A stretch of DNA of 64,000 bases from an uncultured Mollicutes bacterium (GCA_947174785.1 CAMWKG010000002.1:81760-145759); one strand, 5' to 3'; counted from the first letter of the stretch, positions 1 through 9,196 are shown. Notes: a model not told the origin generated them from the sequence alone. Program-made: numbers and translations.

Positions 1-20
1 CCTGTAAGTGCTAAAATCAT
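1..20 (-). CDS. 5' end of a gene following dxr (probably rseP site-2 protease)
   Basis: A minus-strand ATG at 18-20 overlaps the TGA stop of dxr in an ATGA junction and has GGAGAGA just upstream (25-31), so translation of a next gene clearly starts here. Only the residues MILALTG lie in the window. In Bacillus-like genomes the gene after cdsA and dxr is normally rseP/rasP, an intramembrane zinc protease; that identity is inferred from gene order only. Confidence 0.45.
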
Positions 21-1168
21 ATTATCTCTCCATATTCTTTTAATATTTTTAAATATACTTCTTTCCCTACTGTAATACGCTCCTCTAAAGAAGGAGTATA
101 GCTTCTTTCATAAACCAAACTACTTATCTCTTTTTCAATAATATGCTCAATCTCTAAAAAAGATATTTTCTTATTCAAAAATAAATAAACTGCAGCCTCA
201 TTACTGGCATTTAGAACAGCTAAATAAAGTCCACTTTTTTTTGCTGCCTCATAGGCATAGCCTAAACAAGGATATCTGTCCTTAGATAATTCTCCAAAAT
301 GTAGAGAACATCCTTTTAAATCTAATCTCTCAACCTCACCATTTAGATGTGTCGGATAAGCAAGAGCGTACGCAATCGGAATCCTCATATCAGAAACTCC
401 AAGTTGAGCTTTAATAGAGCCATCTTTAAATTGCACTAAAGAGTGCACAATACTTTCAGGATGATATATGGCTTCTATATGCTCATAATCGATATCAAAT
501 AGATAATGGGCTTCAATGACTTCAAATCCTTTATTCATCATAGTTGCAGAATCAATGGTTATCTTAGGACCCATACTCCAATTTGGATGTCTTAACGCAT
601 CCTCAACTGTAACGTTCTCTAATTCTTCTCTTGTCTTATTTCTAAAGGATCCACCACTAGCAGTAATAAGGAGCTTATCAATATCCTTATGCTCTTCTCC
701 TCTTAAGCACTGTAATATTGCAGAGTGCTCTGAATCAATTGGAACAAGTTCTACTTTATATTTCTTTAAAAGTTCATTGATGATATCTCCAGCCACAACC
801 AAGGTTTCTTTATTTGCTAGGGCAATCGACTTTCGTGCCTTTATCGCAGTCACTGTAGGTAGTAGGCCTACAACACCAACTAATGCATTGACAAGCCATT
901 CGTGTCTATACCCACGATATCTTGAGATAGCAAGTAAGCCCTCATCTCCATAAACAACAATAGGTTTATAGGATATAGAAAAGATATGCTCCTGTTTACG
1001 GAAGCATACAATCTCTGGTTTAAACTCTTCAATTAATTTTTTGGCAAGCTCTAGGTTAGACCCTACGCTCATACCCACAACCTTGTATTCCTCTTGATGC
1101 TGTCTTACAACATCTAAGGTTTGGGTTCCAATTGAGCCACAGGCTCCTAATATATATAAGTATTTCAT
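17..1168 (-). CDS. dxr: 1-deoxy-D-xylulose 5-phosphate reductoisomerase
   Basis: The enzyme converts DXP to MEP with NADPH, the first committed step of the MEP isoprenoid pathway, in the cytosol. At 383 residues it has family-typical length. Visible motifs: the dinucleotide loop GACGSIG (8-14), KETLVVAG (121-128), the metal ligands D146 and E148 in PIDSEHSA, the flexible-loop HPNWSMG (195-201), and DSATMMNKGFEVIE with the third acidic ligand E220. The glycine-rich loop has Cys where Thr is usual. The start is three bases after the cdsA stop, with TTAGGA upstream. It lies between cdsA and a probable rseP, as in Bacillus. The presence of dxr implies isoprenoids are made by the MEP route. Confidence 0.97.
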   Translation of the reverse strand: MKYLYILGACGSIGTQTLDVVRQHQEEYKVVGMSVGSNLELAKKLIEEFKPEIVCFRKQEHIFSISYKPIVVYGDEGLLAISRYRGYRHEWLVNALVGVVGLLPTVTAIKARKSIALANKETLVVAGDIINELLKKYKVELVPIDSEHSAILQCLRGEEHKDIDKLLITASGGSFRNKTREELENVTVEDALRHPNWSMGPKITIDSATMMNKGFEVIEAHYLFDIDYEHIEAIYHPESIVHSLVQFKDGSIKAQLGVSDMRIPIAYALAYPTHLNGEVERLDLKGCSLHFGELSKDRYPCLGYAYEAAKKSGLYLAVLNASNEAAVYLFLNKKISFLEIEHIIEKEISSLVYERSYTPSLEERITVGKEVYLKILKEYGEII

Positions 1169-1171
1169 AAA

Positions 1172-2131
1172 TTATCCTAAGAACATAAATTCAGGTAAAT
1201 CAAATGCGATTCTTACGATAGTTAGGAAGCATAGGAATACGATGCTTGCGAAAAGAGCTGAATCAAATCTATCCAATATACCACCATGTCCTGGAAAGAC
1301 TTGTGAAAAGTCCTTGATACCATAGGTTCTTTTAAATTTAGAACATATCAAATCACCAATCTGAGAAGCAATAGAAATCATAATACTTAAGAAAATAATA
1401 AAGAAAACTAATGCAACTGTAGGCATTCTATCCACATCAAATACACCATCGAAGAAACGAATCGGTTTCACTTCTGCACCTATTACAAAATAGTGCCCAA
1501 AATGATGATAGAAAATTGCAAACAAGCTACCAACTAATACAGCAACTGCAGTACCGCCTATCGCACCCTCCCAGGTTTTCTTTGGAGAAATTGTAGGACA
1601 CATCTTATGCTTTCCAAAATTGACACCAAAGACTAACGCAAAGATATCTGTAAAGATTGAGATTAAAATCATATAAATGATAAAACGTAATCCATTAAAT
1701 AATAATATCGTAATGGATGAAAATCCTAATGAAATATATAAGATTATCATAAAACAACGTCCAACATCTGCTGCATCAAAATCATGAACAAAAATTTGAC
1801 ATGCAAAGACTAACGCACAAACTAAAGTTAATGTTGTCAAAATACTCAATTTAAAATCAAATCTTGCCATAAATTGATAAATTAAGGAATTTTTACAAGC
1901 TGGATCCTCATTCACTATACCAAAATAAATTAACAGTGTCGATATGATGACAATGATTTTAACTCCCATTTTCATAGGCTTAGTCTTTTCAACCATGTGA
2001 ATCATTTCAACTGTAGCTATTACACAAAATAGGGTAATTACACACTGTAAGAGTGGGAATAAAGAACGTACGATTAATAAAGGAACTAAAATAATACCTA
2101 AGAGAATTCCTGTTATGATTCTTTTCTTCAT
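1172..2131 (-). CDS. cdsA: Phosphatidate cytidylyltransferase (CDP-diglyceride synthase)
   Basis: This membrane enzyme makes CDP-diacylglycerol from phosphatidate and CTP, the branch point to all bacterial glycerophospholipids. The protein is a run of hydrophobic helices with the family block SPKKTWEGA and the C-terminal signature SKFKRTYGIKDF...HGGILDRFDS. An ATG six bases further upstream (2135-2137) lies only one base after GAGG (39-42 of the 21xx block), whereas the ATG at 2129-2131 is seven bases from it and gives the canonical MKKRIITG start, so I chose the latter. uppS, normally just upstream, is absent; instead a terminator and a new promoter separate this gene from frr. Confidence 0.95.
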   Translation of the reverse strand: MKKRIITGILLGIILVPLLIVRSLFPLLQCVITLFCVIATVEMIHMVEKTKPMKMGVKIIVIISTLLIYFGIVNEDPACKNSLIYQFMARFDFKLSILTTLTLVCALVFACQIFVHDFDAADVGRCFMIILYISLGFSSITILLFNGLRFIIYMILISIFTDIFALVFGVNFGKHKMCPTISPKKTWEGAIGGTAVAVLVGSLFAIFYHHFGHYFVIGAEVKPIRFFDGVFDVDRMPTVALVFFIIFLSIMISIASQIGDLICSKFKRTYGIKDFSQVFPGHGGILDRFDSALFASIVFLCFLTIVRIAFDLPEFMFLG

Positions 2132-2169
2132 ATCCATTCCTCACTTTCTATAGTCTAAAATATATATAC

Positions 2170-2178
2170 ATTATATCA
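2170..2178 (-). promoter_or_regulatory. Extended -10 promoter for cdsA-dxr
   Basis: The minus strand reads TGATATAAT, a TGn-extended -10. The -35 region is T-rich but poor. It sits just after the frr terminator and about 35 bases before cdsA, so cdsA, dxr and the next gene probably form their own unit. Confidence 0.6.
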
Positions 2179-2210
2179 CTTAAGAGACAAAAAGGAAAGA
2201 AAAAACTAAA

Positions 2211-2236
2211 AGAAAAGCCTAAGCAAATGCTTAAGC
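2211..2236 (-). terminator. Rho-independent terminator after frr
   Basis: An 8-bp stem (2217-2224 with 2229-2236, one G-U pair) with an AAAT loop on the plus strand is followed on the minus strand by TTTTCTTTT. It begins at the frr stop codon. Confidence 0.8.
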
Positions 2237-2787
2237 TAAATAGACATAACATCCTTATTCTTCTTTTCTGTGATTTCATCAATCAACGCTATCTTTTGAT
2301 CCGTAAGCTTTTGAATATCTTCTAAAGCTCCCTTTTCATCATCTTCAGGTAAATCAAGCTTCTTTACCTCATCGTTGGCATCTCTTCTCACATTACGAAC
2401 AGCTACCTTAGCTTGTTCTTCCATCTTGCCAACAACCTTTGTAAGCTCACGTCTGCGCTCCTCTGTCATTTGTGGTAAAATCAAACGAATACCATTGCTG
2501 TCATTTTGAGGAGTTAATCCTAAAGAGGAAGCTGATATAGCTCTTTCAATTTCCTTACAGATTGATTTATCAAAAGGCTTGATATAAAGCTGATTTGCCT
2601 CTGGAATAGTTATAGAGGAAACCTGCTTTAAAGGTGTCATTACTCCATAATACTCAATTGAAATTGAATCCAATAATGAAGCATTTGCACGTCCTGTACG
2701 AACGGTAGATAATTCTCTTTCAAAAGAAGCTAAAGCCTTATCCATCTTATCTTCAGCTTCTAATAATATCATTTCTAATTCTTCCAT
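2236..2787 (-). CDS. frr: Ribosome recycling factor
   Basis: RRF splits post-termination ribosomes together with EF-G. The 183-residue length matches the family. Recognisable blocks are the N-terminal three-helix segment with STVRTGRANASLLD, then EYYGVMTPLKQVSSITIPEANQ, and the C-terminal helix with EERRRELTK and RNVRRDAND. AGGAGG lies five bases before the ATG. The gene follows pyrH by nine bases, the usual order in Firmicutes, and ends in a terminator that overlaps the stop codon. Confidence 0.97.
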   Translation of the reverse strand: MEELEMILLEAEDKMDKALASFERELSTVRTGRANASLLDSISIEYYGVMTPLKQVSSITIPEANQLYIKPFDKSICKEIERAISASSLGLTPQNDSNGIRLILPQMTEERRRELTKVVGKMEEQAKVAVRNVRRDANDEVKKLDLPEDDEKGALEDIQKLTDQKIALIDEITEKKNKDVMSI

Positions 2788-2796
2788 TTTGTCCTC

Positions 2797-3507
2797 CTAT
2801 TTTACTTTAACGAAGGTACCTATCTTTTCGCCTTTCACAGCACGAACGATATTTCCTTCTGTATTCATATTAAACACGATAAGGTTTAAACCATTATCCT
2901 TACACAAAGATGCAGCTGTAGCATCCATAACCTTTAAATCCTTAGCTAAAATCTCTGAGAAGGTTAATTCATGATATAACTTAGCATTAGGATTTGTTCT
3001 AGGATCAGAATCATAAACTCCTTCTGTTTTATTCTTTGCCATTAAAACAATTTCAGCACCAATTTCTGTAGCTCTTAAAACACAAGCTGTATCGGTTGAA
3101 AAGTAAGGGGAACCAATTCCACCTACAAAAATACAAACACGGCCCTTTTCCAAATGACGTACAGCTCTTCTTCTTATATAAGGCTCTGTGATTTCATTGA
3201 TGGTTAAAGCTGAAAGAACACGTGTTGGAACTCCAATTTGTTCTAAGGCATCTTGAACAGCTAGTCCATTCATAATAGTTGCAAGCATACCCATATAATC
3301 TGCCTGAGCACGCTCCATACCTAATTCAGAAGCTGTTTTACCACGCCAAATATTTCCACCACCAACAACAATACCAATTTCTACACCTAAATCATGAGCT
3401 GCCTTGATTTGTTTCGCAATAGACTGAACTGTCTTCGAATCAATTCCAAAGGATGTTTCTCCCTTAATTGCTTCACCACTCATTTTTAATAAAACGCGTT
3501 TGTACAT
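2797..3507 (-). CDS. pyrH: UMP kinase
   Basis: Bacterial UMP kinase (amino acid kinase fold) phosphorylates UMP to UDP for pyrimidine nucleotide synthesis; it is hexameric and cytosolic. The protein opens with [12 protein letters not shown] and has [12 protein letters not shown], the DYMGMLAT segment and the TDTACVLRA and [15 protein letters not shown] regions typical of PyrH. An in-frame ATG at 3520-3522 lies inside the sequence ATGGAGG; the GGAGG (3516-3520) is eight bases from the ATG at 3505-3507, which gives a 236-residue protein of family-typical start, so I use that. It sits between tsf and frr, downstream of a terminator-like hairpin. Confidence 0.96.
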   Translation of the reverse strand: MYKRVLLKMSGEAIKGETSFGIDSKTVQSIAKQIKAAHDLGVEIGIVVGGGNIWRGKTASELGMERAQADYMGMLATIMNGLAVQDALEQIGVPTRVLSALTINEITEPYIRRRAVRHLEKGRVCIFVGGIGSPYFSTDTACVLRATEIGAEIVLMAKNKTEGVYDSDPRTNPNAKLYHELTFSEILAKDLKVMDATAASLCKDNGLNLIVFNMNTEGNIVRAVKGEKIGTFVKVK

Positions 3508-3531
3508 ATTCTTATCCTCCATATTTTATAT

Positions 3532-3562
3532 ACAAAAATAAGGAAGGCCAGTAGCCTCCCTT
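3532..3562 (-). terminator. Terminator between tsf and pyrH
   Basis: A 9-bp stem (3540-3548 with 3554-3562) with a five-base loop is followed on the minus strand by ATTTTTG. There is little room for a separate pyrH promoter behind it, so it probably acts as a partial attenuator that lowers pyrH-frr expression relative to rpsB-tsf. Confidence 0.75.
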
Positions 3563-3567
3563 AAAAA

Positions 3568-4476
3568 TTAATTATTGAAAGCTGCTGACTGTGCTGCAAC
3601 CTCAGCGGCAAAATCATTCACTTGTTTTTCAATACCTTCGCCAACCTCAAGACGTGTAAAGAACACAACCTCAGATTTAGCACCCTTAACATATGCTTCA
3701 ACAGTTTGATCAGGATTCTTAACGAAAGCTTGAGATAATAAGCAAATCTCCTTTAAGTTCTTTTCAAGACGTCCTGGTACAATACGCTCAGCAATAATGT
3801 TTTCAGGTTTAGGTTTAGCTGCTTGTGCATTTTCATTTAATGCAGCTGCTAAAATAATTTCTCTTTCCTTTGCGATTTCCTCAGCAGGAATATCAGCACT
3901 AGAAATATATCTAGGGTTTAATGCAGCAACATGCATAGCAATGTCTTTAGCTACAACATCATCATTACCCTTTAATACAGCAACAGTAACGATTCTACCC
4001 TTCATATGCTTATAAGCACCAAATACTTCATCGCTCTTCTTATTAATTACACCAACACGACGTAATGTAATCTTTTCACCTATAACTCCAGATGCCTCTA
4101 GAATTACAGTATTTAAATCCTTACCATCAACAGGTAAAGCTAAAGCCTCTTCTGTATTTGTAGCATTTGAATTAGCGATAACCTCGCCAACCTTATCTAA
4201 AAGATTTAAGAATTTTTCATTTTGAGCAACAAAGTCTGTTTGAGAGTTTAACTCAAAAACAACACACTTATTGCCAGAAATACGATAAGAGCATAGACCT
4301 TCTGCAGCAACAGCACTTTCCTTCTTAACTGCCTTTGCAATACCCTTTTCACGTAACCAAGTTACAGCCTCTTCCATATTTCCGTTAGTTGCATCAAGTG
4401 CCTTCTTACAATCTAGCATACCAGCAGATGTTTTTTCACGTAATTCTTTTACCATTTGTGCAGTAATATTTGCCAT
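3568..4476 (-). CDS. tsf: Translation elongation factor Ts
   Basis: EF-Ts recycles EF-Tu by exchanging GDP for GTP. Both family signatures are visible: LREKTSAGMLDCKKAL near the N-terminus and ELNSQTDFVAQ in the core, followed by the dimerisation region. As with pyrH, an upstream in-frame ATG is part of ATGGAGG and is taken as Shine-Dalgarno sequence; the chosen ATG at 4474-4476 lies eight bases after GGAGG and gives MANITAQMVKEL. The gene follows rpsB by 15 bases and ends before a terminator hairpin. Confidence 0.97.
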   Translation of the reverse strand: MANITAQMVKELREKTSAGMLDCKKALDATNGNMEEAVTWLREKGIAKAVKKESAVAAEGLCSYRISGNKCVVFELNSQTDFVAQNEKFLNLLDKVGEVIANSNATNTEEALALPVDGKDLNTVILEASGVIGEKITLRRVGVINKKSDEVFGAYKHMKGRIVTVAVLKGNDDVVAKDIAMHVAALNPRYISSADIPAEEIAKEREIILAAALNENAQAAKPKPENIIAERIVPGRLEKNLKEICLLSQAFVKNPDQTVEAYVKGAKSEVVFFTRLEVGEGIEKQVNDFAAEVAAQSAAFNN

Positions 4477-4491
4477 AATTTTATCCTCCAA

Positions 4492-5322
4492 TTATTCAGC
4501 TGGGGTTACTTCTGCCTTAGCAGGCTTCTTAGCAGCTGGCTTTTTTACCTTTGGTGCATCCTTAGTGCTTGGCTTTTCTTTAGAGATTTCTTCGCTTAAA
4601 TTAACCTCTTCTGGTTCATTAAACTTTTCAACCTCTCCACCATTTGCCTCAATTACAGCATTAGCCATTACCCAAGTAACAAGCTTAACTGCACGGATAG
4701 CATCATCGTTTGCAGGAATAACATAGTCAACATCATCAGGATCACAGTTTGTATCAACAATACCGAATACTGGAATGTTTAACTTACGAGCTTCTAAAAT
4801 TGCATTACGTTCCTTACGAGGGTCAACAATAAATAATGCATTTGGAAGCTTTTGCATATCCTTAATACCACCTAAAAACTTTTCAAGCTTAGTACGTTCA
4901 GCAACAAGCTTAATTACTTCCTTCTTAGGTAACTTTTCAAATTCACCATTTTCTTCCATCTTGTAAAGATCATGAAGCTTATTAATTCTTCTCTTGATGG
5001 TCTTAAAGTTAGTTAATGTACCACCTAACCATCTTTGATTAACATAGAATTGACCAGAACGAGCTGCCTCTTCCATTACAGCCTCTTGAGCTTGCTTCTT
5101 TGTACCTACAAAAAGTACTCTACCATCATTTTTTGCGATTTCAAGTAAAGCTGCATATGCACTTTCAATTTGGCTTGCAGTCTTTTGTAAATCGATGATG
5201 TAAATCCCATTTCTAGCTGTAAAGATATACTTTGCCATCTTAGGATTCCATCTACGAGTAGCGTGTCCGAAATGAACACCTGACTCTAATAATTGTTTCA
5301 TTGAAACTACTGATTCAGACAT
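4492..5322 (-). CDS. rpsB: 30S ribosomal protein S2
   Basis: S2 is a late-assembling small-subunit protein that bridges head and body of the 30S. The core is canonical: [50 protein letters not shown] and the DP(R/D) motifs. At 276 residues it is longer than usual; the extra C-terminal ~45 residues are rich in Lys, Pro, Ala and Glu (for example [15 protein letters not shown]) and look disordered. GGAG lies ahead of the ATG. It heads the rpsB-tsf unit behind its own promoter and a GC-rich leader. Confidence 0.97.
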   Translation of the reverse strand: MSESVVSMKQLLESGVHFGHATRRWNPKMAKYIFTARNGIYIIDLQKTASQIESAYAALLEIAKNDGRVLFVGTKKQAQEAVMEEAARSGQFYVNQRWLGGTLTNFKTIKRRINKLHDLYKMEENGEFEKLPKKEVIKLVAERTKLEKFLGGIKDMQKLPNALFIVDPRKERNAILEARKLNIPVFGIVDTNCDPDDVDYVIPANDDAIRAVKLVTWVMANAVIEANGGEVEKFNEPEEVNLSEEISKEKPSTKDAPKVKKPAAKKPAKAEVTPAE

Positions 5323-5438
5323 TTTTTTCTTTCTCCTTTTTATTTTTGTTTTTGTCCTCTGCCCTCTTCAACGTCAGCCTCCATCAATTTTACTTGCACA
5401 CGACGACCAACTCCAAGAACATGTGTATTTTTTGTGCC
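5323..5438 (-). promoter_or_regulatory. Structured 5' leader of rpsB
   Basis: The ~115-base leader between the predicted transcription start and rpsB is clearly more GC-rich than neighbouring intergenic DNA. On the minus strand GCACA near its start can pair with TGTGC about 40 bases on, enclosing GGAGTTGGTCGTCG, followed by a GGAGGCTGACG segment. Such leaders often bind free S2 and repress translation; that role here is inference. Confidence 0.45.
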
Positions 5439-5444
5439 TTTGAT

Positions 5445-5473
5445 ATAATATCATATTTTTATCTAAATTTCAA
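5445..5473 (-). promoter_or_regulatory. Sigma-A promoter for rpsB-tsf
   Basis: TTGAAA (5468-5473) and TATTAT (5445-5450) on the minus strand are separated by exactly 17 bases. It lies after the terminator of the upstream lipoprotein gene. Confidence 0.8.
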
Positions 5474-5508
5474 GTGTTAAAAACCAATTCAAGAAGATAT
5501 TTATTCTA

Positions 5509-5540
5509 TTAAAAAAGAGACTAGCAAATCGCTAATCTCT
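5509..5540 (-). terminator. Terminator after the lipoprotein gene
   Basis: AGAGATTAGC pairs with GCTAGTCTCT around a GATTT loop (5516-5540), followed by TTTTTT on the minus strand. Confidence 0.88.
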
Positions 5541-5556
5541 AAACAATATTCTTTAC

Positions 5557-6249
5557 TTATTCTGCTGACTGACTAGGTAATAATCCATCTTCTGTTAAAG
5601 TAATCTGATAATTCTTCATTCCTGCTGTATAGCTAGATAAGGAAGAATTGTATGTGAAGGCATAATAGATTGGTACTAGAATAAATACTCTAGTATAGTC
5701 CTGTGTGCCATCATTATAGATACCATAGATTGGAAGATAAGCAACTACTAATTTAGAAGGATCATTGTCCTTAAGCTTGTAATCCTTTGGAATAGTAATA
5801 CTATGCTTTAAGGATAGTTTTCCAAATAAAGTATCACTCATTTTTTCCGTTTTATTAAAGCTTATTCCTATTTTTTCTTCAGTTAAGCCATACTCCTTAT
5901 TGTTCATTTCTTTTAAAAACTCTGTAACATCATTTGAAGGAGCCTTACCATTAAAATATAAAACCTTAACATCTATCTGCTTTAAGCGGTTATTCATATA
6001 TTCATCTAAATCAATTGTCTGATAAAAAACTGAAGCCTTTGCATCTGCTGCAAGCTTTACATCTGAATATGCCTTAGTACGGTCTAGATTTTTGTTTAAG
6101 CTTGTACCATTTGCTACATCATCTAAAAGTAAAGCTTCCTTAATTTCAGCTGCTGGATTATCACGAACAATCTCTCTTTTTGCTTTTCCACCACAGCTAC
6201 ATAAAACTATTACCATAAAAATGGATAACACCATTGCTAATTTTTTCAT
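5557..6249 (-). CDS. Uncharacterised lipoprotein
   Basis: A 230-residue exported lipoprotein of unknown function. The N-terminus MKKLAMVLSIF... is a signal peptide ending in the lipobox-like LCSC followed by GGK, so the mature protein is probably lipid-anchored to the outer face of the membrane. The rest is hydrophilic with a predicted alpha/beta mix and a YLPIYGIYNDG segment; I recognise no family. The ATG at 6247-6249 is preceded by AAAGGAG at eight bases; an earlier in-frame ATG has no such site. The gene has its own promoter and terminator, so it is a single-gene unit. Confidence 0.75.
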   Translation of the reverse strand: MKKLAMVLSIFMVIVLCSCGGKAKREIVRDNPAAEIKEALLLDDVANGTSLNKNLDRTKAYSDVKLAADAKASVFYQTIDLDEYMNNRLKQIDVKVLYFNGKAPSNDVTEFLKEMNNKEYGLTEEKIGISFNKTEKMSDTLFGKLSLKHSITIPKDYKLKDNDPSKLVVAYLPIYGIYNDGTQDYTRVFILVPIYYAFTYNSSLSSYTAGMKNYQITLTEDGLLPSQSAE

Positions 6250-6278
6250 TCTATCTACTCCTTTTTCAAGCATTAAAA

Positions 6279-6307
6279 ATTATATCAAAAAACTAAGATT
6301 TATACAA
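6279..6307 (-). promoter_or_regulatory. Promoter for the lipoprotein gene
   Basis: TTGTAT (6302-6307) and TATAAT (6279-6284), 17-base spacer, minus strand, in the gap after xerC. Confidence 0.75.
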
Positions 6308-6322
6308 GCAAAATATAATAAA

Positions 6323-7252
6323 CTATTCCTTTGTTTCTTTTTTCGAAGCTCTAGGATGACTTAATTCATAGGATTTTCGAACACTTTCAAAAGAAACATG
6401 TGTGTAAATTTGCGTCGTAGACAAATTCTCATGACCTAGCAATTCCTGTACACTTCGTAAATCAGCACCATTATTCAATAATGCAGTAGCAAAGCTATGT
6501 CTTAGCATATGTGGAGATAAATGGAAGGTCTCGCCACAATCTGCAATTAATTTATTTAATATCACACGTACTCCACGAGGCGTTAAGGTTGTACCATTCT
6601 TATTTAGGAAGACATGTCTATTTTCATGGTCGTTAGAAAGATATAACAGGTCTAATCGATAGGTAGATAAATATCTTCTTAAGTCCTTGGCCATATCCTC
6701 AAACATAATCACAACACGGTCTTTACTTCCCTTTCCATGTACAACAATAGATAGATTATTAAAATCTATGTCCTTTATCTCTAGACTACAAAGCTCGCTT
6801 ACACGTAGGCCACAGCCATATAATACTTCTAATATACAATAATTTCTTAAGCCTAAAGGAGTATTTTGATCACAGACATTAAAAAGCATTTCTATTTCGC
6901 TTTCCTTAATCATCTTAGGTAATCTTTTTGGTGCCTTAGGAGCCTCCACCTCATCAAAATAATTTGTAGAAACTTCCCCGTTTTTCAAAAGAAAATCATA
7001 GAAGCTTCGTAAAGAAGATAGCTTTCTATTAATACTTGTAGAAGCCAGATTCAAACTTGATAAATAGGAAATATAGTTTTTGCAAACACGATTATTTCTA
7101 ATTTGTAAAAGGCCTGCTGCCATACGCTCAGAATGGATAAACTCACTAAACTCTAATAAATCCTTATGGTAGCTGATAACTGTATTAGAAGAATAATATT
7201 TTACATTTGCTAAATAATCCATAAATTTAGCGATAGCTTCTGTATCATTCAT
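6323..7252 (-). CDS. xerC: Tyrosine recombinase XerC
   Basis: XerC-type recombinases resolve chromosome dimers at dif together with a partner. The 309-residue protein has the N-terminal SAM-like DNA-binding domain (1-105) and the catalytic domain with all expected residues: R150 in [10 protein letters not shown]174 in HGKGSKDR, H248 and R251 in [11 protein letters not shown]274 in LGHENLSTT and the nucleophile Y283. The start overlaps the trmFO stop by eight bases, and trmFO-xerC is the conserved Firmicutes pairing, which argues for the housekeeping Xer enzyme and not a phage integrase. hslV, hslU and codY, which follow xerC in Bacillus, are not present here. Confidence 0.93.
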   Translation of the reverse strand: MNDTEAIAKFMDYLANVKYYSSNTVISYHKDLLEFSEFIHSERMAAGLLQIRNNRVCKNYISYLSSLNLASTSINRKLSSLRSFYDFLLKNGEVSTNYFDEVEAPKAPKRLPKMIKESEIEMLFNVCDQNTPLGLRNYCILEVLYGCGLRVSELCSLEIKDIDFNNLSIVVHGKGSKDRVVIMFEDMAKDLRRYLSTYRLDLLYLSNDHENRHVFLNKNGTTLTPRGVRVILNKLIADCGETFHLSPHMLRHSFATALLNNGADLRSVQELLGHENLSTTQIYTHVSFESVRKSYELSHPRASKKETKE

Positions 7253-8540
7253 AACGTTTCTTCTCCTCTGCCATAGTCTCTAAAGCACGCTTAGCATAAA
7301 GTGCCTTCCTATCCTTTTTCTTATGAGGAATATTCAAATCCTCCATAATCCCAAAGTTTGCATTCATAGGCTGAAAGCCTTCGGGACTTGCATTACAGAT
7401 ATAGTTTGCCATACTTCCCATTACTGTAGTAGAAGGAAATACAACCAAATCCTTTCCCTTTAAAAATCTATCCATATTGATGGCAGCATAAATTCCACTT
7501 GCAGCTGATTCAACATATCCTTCTACTCCACTAATCTGTCCTGCAAAAAATAGGTTAGGATACTTCTTCGTCTGAAAGGTTGGATTTAATATTTTAGGAG
7601 CATTAATATAGGTATTCTTATGCATTCTTCCATATTTGGCAAATCTGGCATTTTCAAGTCCAGGAATCATTTGAAAGACTCTTTTTTGCTCGCCAAATTT
7701 CAAATGTGTCTGAAAGCCTACTAGATTATACATTTCCTTCGCTGCATCATCCTGTCTTAATTGAACAACAGCATAAGGCTTCTCTCCTGTAGGAGTCTTT
7801 AATCCTACTGGCTTCATAGGTCCAAAGGTTAAAGTCTGTGGTCCACGCTTAGCCATAATCTCGATTGGCATACAGCCTTCAAATACTTTAATCTCAAAGT
7901 CCTTAATCTCAACCTCTTCTGCGGTAATTAATGCAGTATAGAAACGTTCAAATTCTTCCTTGGTAAAAGGGCAGTTATAATAGGAAGGAACTCCTTTATC
8001 ATAACGTGACTTTAAATATACCTTTGAATAATCAATAGAATCTGCATAGATAATGGGAGCTTGCGCATCAAAAAAATAAAAGTCTTCTGCATCAAATAAT
8101 CTTTTTATTTCTTGACATAATCCATCTGTTGTCAAAGGTCCTGTTGCAATTATGGTCGGAATGTTAACATCCAAAGAAGTAATTTCATCGTAGATAATAT
8201 CAACATTTGGTAATGCCTTGATAAAGTCAGTAACATAATTGGCATAGCCTTCTCTATCTACTGCCAAAGCCCCACCAGCCTCTACTGCATGCATTCTTGC
8301 CGCTTTGATAATTAAAGAATCCCATAATTCCATTTCTTTTTTTAGTATGCCGCATGCATTTTCTAAAGAATCACTTCTAAGTGAATTAGAGCATACAAGC
8401 TCTCCAAACTTATCTGTCAAATGGGCAGGTGTCATCTTTTTAGGGCGCATTTCATACAAGTGAATGGTATATCCTTTTTTTGATAAATAGTAGGTCGCCT
8501 CACATCCAGCAAGGCCAGCTCCTATAATATTGATTTCCAT
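7245..8540 (-). CDS. trmFO: Methylenetetrahydrofolate-tRNA-(uracil-5-)-methyltransferase TrmFO
   Basis: TrmFO methylates U54 of tRNA to ribothymidine using methylene-THF and FAD, the folate-dependent route of Gram-positive bacteria. The N-terminus has the FAD-binding GAGLAGCEA, followed by the family blocks [40 protein letters not shown], and near the C-terminus [12 protein letters not shown]. The ATG at 8538-8540 gives the canonical [12 protein letters not shown] start with AGGGAAG upstream; an earlier in-frame ATG would add 11 residues lacking conservation. It overlaps xerC and follows an HD-domain gene by 13 bases. Confidence 0.95.
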   Translation of the reverse strand: MEINIIGAGLAGCEATYYLSKKGYTIHLYEMRPKKMTPAHLTDKFGELVCSNSLRSDSLENACGILKKEMELWDSLIIKAARMHAVEAGGALAVDREGYANYVTDFIKALPNVDIIYDEITSLDVNIPTIIATGPLTTDGLCQEIKRLFDAEDFYFFDAQAPIIYADSIDYSKVYLKSRYDKGVPSYYNCPFTKEEFERFYTALITAEEVEIKDFEIKVFEGCMPIEIMAKRGPQTLTFGPMKPVGLKTPTGEKPYAVVQLRQDDAAKEMYNLVGFQTHLKFGEQKRVFQMIPGLENARFAKYGRMHKNTYINAPKILNPTFQTKKYPNLFFAGQISGVEGYVESAASGIYAAINMDRFLKGKDLVVFPSTTVMGSMANYICNASPEGFQPMNANFGIMEDLNIPHKKKDRKALYAKRALETMAEEKKRYE

Positions 8541-8553
8541 ATGATTCACTTCC

Positions 8554-9180
8554 CTATTCCATAAATAAGTCATACTTTAAGTCATCAATAAAGTTCTTTA
8601 TAAATACTTTTTTGTTTTCCCAAATTTCCTTGGCAACTGGAGTCACCATATAATTTTGATCTAATATATGTGCCGAATGCATCATAATTTCATTAAAGAC
8701 AGAATCATAAGAATCTGGACATTTAAAGCCTTCTGCAAGCAAATCAAAGACAACTCCTAAGGCACCTTCTTCATCAATCAGATCAGCTTCTAATAAAACA
8801 ATCATTTCAATAGGTGTATTCTCCTTTTGAATCAATCCTTTATTAGAGTGATTTAAAATCATCGTATAAATTGTATTTGTAAAGCCTTCTTCAAAATTAT
8901 GCTCTCTTGCATACTCTAAAAATAGATTTGCTCCTAAAGTAGCATGAGCCTTTTTGGATTCATTTGTGTAACCACAGTCATGGAAGATTGCCGCAGTCAA
9001 AACAATCTCTTCATCACAGTTTTCTACACCTTCCATAATTCTTTTTGCCCAGCCATAAACACGTTTAATATGTTCAAAACGATTTCTAAAATAAAGCTGT
9101 GGCTTATGACTTCTGATTCCTTTATTTTCAATCAATATATGCTTCACATATTCTAGCATATCCTCATAATTTAATTTCAT
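8554..9180 (-). CDS. HD-domain metal-dependent phosphohydrolase
   Basis: A 208-residue HD-superfamily protein, probably a cytosolic phosphohydrolase; the substrate is not predictable. The metal-binding set is complete: H37 in [11 protein letters not shown], the H67-D68 pair in AIFHDCGY, H111 in LNHSNKG and D133 in [13 protein letters not shown]. The ATG at 9178-9180 follows GGTGAG closely; an upstream in-frame ATG would add residues that fall inside the promoter. It is the first gene of the unit with trmFO and xerC. Confidence 0.85.
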   Translation of the reverse strand: MKLNYEDMLEYVKHILIENKGIRSHKPQLYFRNRFEHIKRVYGWAKRIMEGVENCDEEIVLTAAIFHDCGYTNESKKAHATLGANLFLEYAREHNFEEGFTNTIYTMILNHSNKGLIQKENTPIEMIVLLEADLIDEEGALGVVFDLLAEGFKCPDSYDSVFNEIMMHSAHILDQNYMVTPVAKEIWENKKVFIKNFIDDLKYDLFME

Positions 9181-9196
9181 AATCTCACCCAATCTC

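Noticed and set aside
516..953. Long open frames antisense to dxr, tsf, the giant gene, OppF, rny and potB
   Set aside because: They lie wholly within strongly recognised genes, lack ribosome sites and encode Ser/Leu-rich sequences typical of reverse reading.
5335..5445. Open minus-strand frame in the rpsB leader reading like the end of an S1-type protein (THVLGVGRRVQVKL...)
   Set aside because: No start codon or ribosome site, preceded by a stop and located after a good promoter; more likely structured RNA.
6323..7252. Tyrosine recombinase as a sign of a prophage or integrative element
   Set aside because: It is coupled to trmFO as in the conserved trmFO-xerC pair, and no phage genes or att repeats are nearby.
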